This document shows positions 62,105-64,000 of a stretch of 64,000 bases of DNA, piece by piece. Location: positions 1 to 64,000 of the forward strand of contig NZ_JAUJZH010000031.1 of the NCBI RefSeq assembly GCF_030486595.1. Reading direction: 5' to 3'. This stretch comes from Variovorax ginsengisoli. Lineage in GTDB: Bacteria > Pseudomonadota > Gammaproteobacteria > Burkholderiales > Burkholderiaceae_C. Every line of letters begins with the position of its first letter. Position 1 is the first letter of the stretch. The notes beneath the pieces were generated by a model, which saw only the letters and a list, made by a program, of their open reading frames with translations, searched no databases and was not told where the DNA came from. The translations under genes and the position numbers were made by a program.

Positions 62105-63801
62105 ACGACTCCCCCCCGACCCCGATGGACCCGGTCACGCTCGCGGTGCTGCGCGGCCGCCTCGAACAGGTGGCCGACGAGATGGATGCGACGCTCTACC
62201 GCAGCGCCTTCAATCCGATCATTGCCGAGGCCCACGATGCCTGCCACGGCCTCTATGACGCCGACAGCGGCGACACGCTGGTGCAGGGCAAGTCGGGCCT
62301 GCCGGTGTTCGTCGGCGCGATGGCCTTCGCGGTGCGCGCGACTGCCGCCGCCGCGGCGCCGCGCGGTGGCATGAAAGATGGCGACATCTGGATCAGCAAC
62401 GACCCCTACGACGGCGGCACGCACGCCAACGACTTCAAGCTGGTGCGGCCCTTCTTCCGCGACGGCCGGCTCTATTGCTACATGGCCTCGGCCGCCCACT
62501 GGCACGATGTCGGCGGCGCGGTGCCAGGCAACTACAACCCGGCCGCCACCGAGTGCTGGCAGGAGGCCGTCCAGATCCCGCCGGTGCGCATCGTGCGCGA
62601 CGGCGTGCTCGACCAGGACGTGCTGGCGATCCTGCGCGCCAACACGCGGCTGCCCGAAAGCCTCTGGGGCGACCTCAACGGCCAGCTCGCCGCGCTCGAA
62701 CTCGGCGCCAGGCGATTGCACGGCCTGCTCGACGAGTACGGCGATGCGCCGGTGCTGCAGGCCATGGGCGAGCTGCGCAGCCGCGCGCTGCGCCTGATGC
62801 GCTCGCACATCGCCTCGCTGCCCGACGGCCGCTACAGCTTCGAGGACGTGCTCGACAACGACGGCATCGTCAACGAGCCGCTCACCATCGCGCTCGACAT
62901 GACGGTGGCCGGCGACCGCCTGCTGCTCGACTTCTCGCGCACCTCTGCGCAGTGCGCGGGGCCGGTGAACATCTCGCGCGCGACAGCGATCGCGGCCTGC
63001 TACGTGGCGCTGAAGCACCTGTTCCCGGACGTGCCGGCGAATGCCGGCGTGCTCGATGCGGTGGACTTCGTCCTGCCAGACCGCCTTGTGATCAGCGCCG
63101 AGCGGCCGCGGCCGGTCGGCGGCTACACCGAGACCATCCTGCGCATGATCGACGTGATTTTCAGCGCCGCCGCCCAGGCCGATCCGACGCGCGCGGTGGC
63201 GCAGGCCTACGGCACCATCAACGCGCTGTCGATCGCGGGCCACCGCAGCGACGCCGGGCGCGAGGGCCAGCGCTGGGTGATGTTCAGCTTCTTCGGCGGC
63301 GGGCATGGTGGCCATGCCGGCGGCGACGGGCTCTCGCACGGCAACGCGCCGATCTCCACCGCCACCATCCCGCCGCTCGAAATCCTCGAGGCGGCCTACC
63401 CGGTGCGCTTCACCGAATGGTCGCTGCGCGCCGATTCGGGCGGCGATGGCCGCCATCGCGGCGGCCTCGGCGCGGTCTACGAGATCGAACTGCTGGAGCA
63501 GGAGGCCGAAGCCTTCGTCTTCGGCGAGCGCGGCACCTCGCCGCCCAAGGGCATCGCGGGCGGCGGTGCCGGCGCAGTGAACGTCTTCCGCTACGAGAAC
63601 GACGGCGCCTGGCACGTGCCGCCGATGGTGTCGAAGATGCGTGGCATCCAGCTCGTTCGCGGCCAGCGCGTGCGCCTCGAAACCCCCGGCGGCGGCGGCT
63701 GGGGCAGCGCCGCCGAGCGTGCGCCCGAGCAGCGCGAGCGCGACCTGGCCATGGGCTATGTCAGCGCCGCCGCCGATGCAACCAAGAAAGCTTCCGAATG
63801 A
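62101..63801 (+). CDS. Hydantoinase B / 5-oxoprolinase-type subunit
   Basis: The 566-residue HyuB-type protein shows MDATLYRSAFNPIIAEAHDA, the metal-site text GDIWISNDPYDGGTHANDFK, HWHDVGGAVPGNYNPAATE and FFGGGHGGHAGGDGLSHGNA. The characteristic C-terminus RLETPGGGGWG is present. These enzymes pair with HyuA for ATP-dependent opening of cyclic amides (hydantoins, 5-oxoproline) or carboxylation of ketones. It overlaps LeuD-like and hyuA genes by 4 bp each. Confidence 0.92.
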   Translation: MNDSPPTPMDPVTLAVLRGRLEQVADEMDATLYRSAFNPIIAEAHDACHGLYDADSGDTLVQGKSGLPVFVGAMAFAVRATAAAAAPRGGMKDGDIWISNDPYDGGTHANDFKLVRPFFRDGRLYCYMASAAHWHDVGGAVPGNYNPAATECWQEAVQIPPVRIVRDGVLDQDVLAILRANTRLPESLWGDLNGQLAALELGARRLHGLLDEYGDAPVLQAMGELRSRALRLMRSHIASLPDGRYSFEDVLDNDGIVNEPLTIALDMTVAGDRLLLDFSRTSAQCAGPVNISRATAIAACYVALKHLFPDVPANAGVLDAVDFVLPDRLVISAERPRPVGGYTETILRMIDVIFSAAAQADPTRAVAQAYGTINALSIAGHRSDAGREGQRWVMFSFFGGGHGGHAGGDGLSHGNAPISTATIPPLEILEAAYPVRFTEWSLRADSGGDGRHRGGLGAVYEIELLEQEAEAFVFGERGTSPPKGIAGGGAGAVNVFRYENDGAWHVPPMVSKMRGIQLVRGQRVRLETPGGGGWGSAAERAPEQRERDLAMGYVSAAADATKKASE

Positions 63802-64000
63802 CTTCCCCAAGCCAATCCCTGGTCGTCGGCGTCGATGTCGGCGGCACCTTCACCGACCTGTTCGTGCTCGACGAGTCGAACGGCACGGCGCGCATCGTCA
63901 AGGTGCCGTCGACCCGCGGCGAGGAAGCCCGCGGCTTCATGAACGGCGTGGCCCGCGTGGCCGACTCGGCCGCCGCCATCGCCACCATCGTGCACGGCAC
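63798..64000 (+). CDS. Hydantoinase A / 5-oxoprolinase-type subunit (partial, runs off window)
   Basis: The first ~67 residues are visible: SQSLVVGVDVGGTFTDLFVL contains the phosphate-binding DVGGTFTD motif of the HyuA/acetone carboxylase ATPase fold, followed by KVPSTRGEEARGFMNG. ATG 63798 overlaps the hyuB stop by 4 bp. The protein continues beyond 64000, so its subgroup cannot be judged. Confidence 0.9.
   Translation, partial: MTSPSQSLVVGVDVGGTFTDLFVLDESNGTARIVKVPSTRGEEARGFMNGVARVADSAAAIATIVHG

Overview
The window is high-GC DNA. The neighbours wecA-like / argB / slmA, the many orphan Bug-type (TctC) binding proteins, and the TRAP, BKACE and HyuAB catabolic clusters suggest a soil or plant-associated betaproteobacterium of the Comamonadaceae, Variovorax-like. 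That assignment is inference from gene content, not a database match. No rRNA, tRNA or CRISPR array was seen.

Region 1 (1-2.86 kb) is an insertion-sequence graveyard. The left end of one IS21-type element runs off the window leftwards and sits in the istA tail of a second IS21-type element. That second element has an amber codon in istB and itself truncates an IS3-type transposase gene. A truncated IS110-family recombinase follows.

Region 2 (2.86-32.2 kb) is a surface polysaccharide locus of the ABC-transporter type (wzm/wzt, no wzx or wzy seen). manC, gmd, a perosamine-synthase-type aminotransferase with a NeuD/PerB-type acyltransferase, and fcl indicate GDP-mannose, GDP-perosamine (N-acylated) and GDP-L-fucose. 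FdtB-like and fused FdtD-like enzymes indicate a dTDP-3-acetamido-3,6-dideoxyhexose. About ten glycosyltransferases, an FkbM methyltransferase with a coiled-coil N-terminus, and a WecA-like initiating transferase complete it. At the left end, a GtrA flippase, a GtrB-type glycosyltransferase and a 718-residue membrane protein look like a three-component periplasmic side-branch system that would use the 3-acetamido sugar. By eye, base composition changes near 28.2 kb, where the more GC-rich flank starts.

Region 3 (32.2-37.8 kb) is chromosomal housekeeping: argB, galE, slmA, katG (with an OxyR-like site upstream) and a DUF2501 protein. katG and the DUF2501 gene converge on one shared CTAG.

Region 4 (37.8-47.7 kb) is a sugar-acid catabolic cluster: a TRAP transporter, a UxaA-family dehydratase, an SMP-30 lactonase, an LDH2-family dehydrogenase and a GntR/FadR regulator on the minus strand, divergent from two SDRs and a FAH-family hydrolase. 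It matches the plan of the non-phosphorylating L-fucose / D-arabinose type pathways. A clear inverted repeat lies between the divergent units.

Region 5 (47.7-53.8 kb) is a minus-strand operon (intradiol dioxygenase, SDR, BKACE, zinc-less alcohol dehydrogenase, cupin, Bug protein) divergent from a LacI-family regulator. Two LacI-type operators lie exactly 100 bp apart centre to centre.

Region 6 (53.9-64.0 kb, running off the right end) is one compact operon: GntR/UTRA regulator, a full branched-chain-type ABC transporter, a Bug protein, LeuC/LeuD-like hydro-lyase subunits, and hydantoinase/oxoprolinase B and A. Most of its junctions overlap by 4 bp. Its substrate is unknown.
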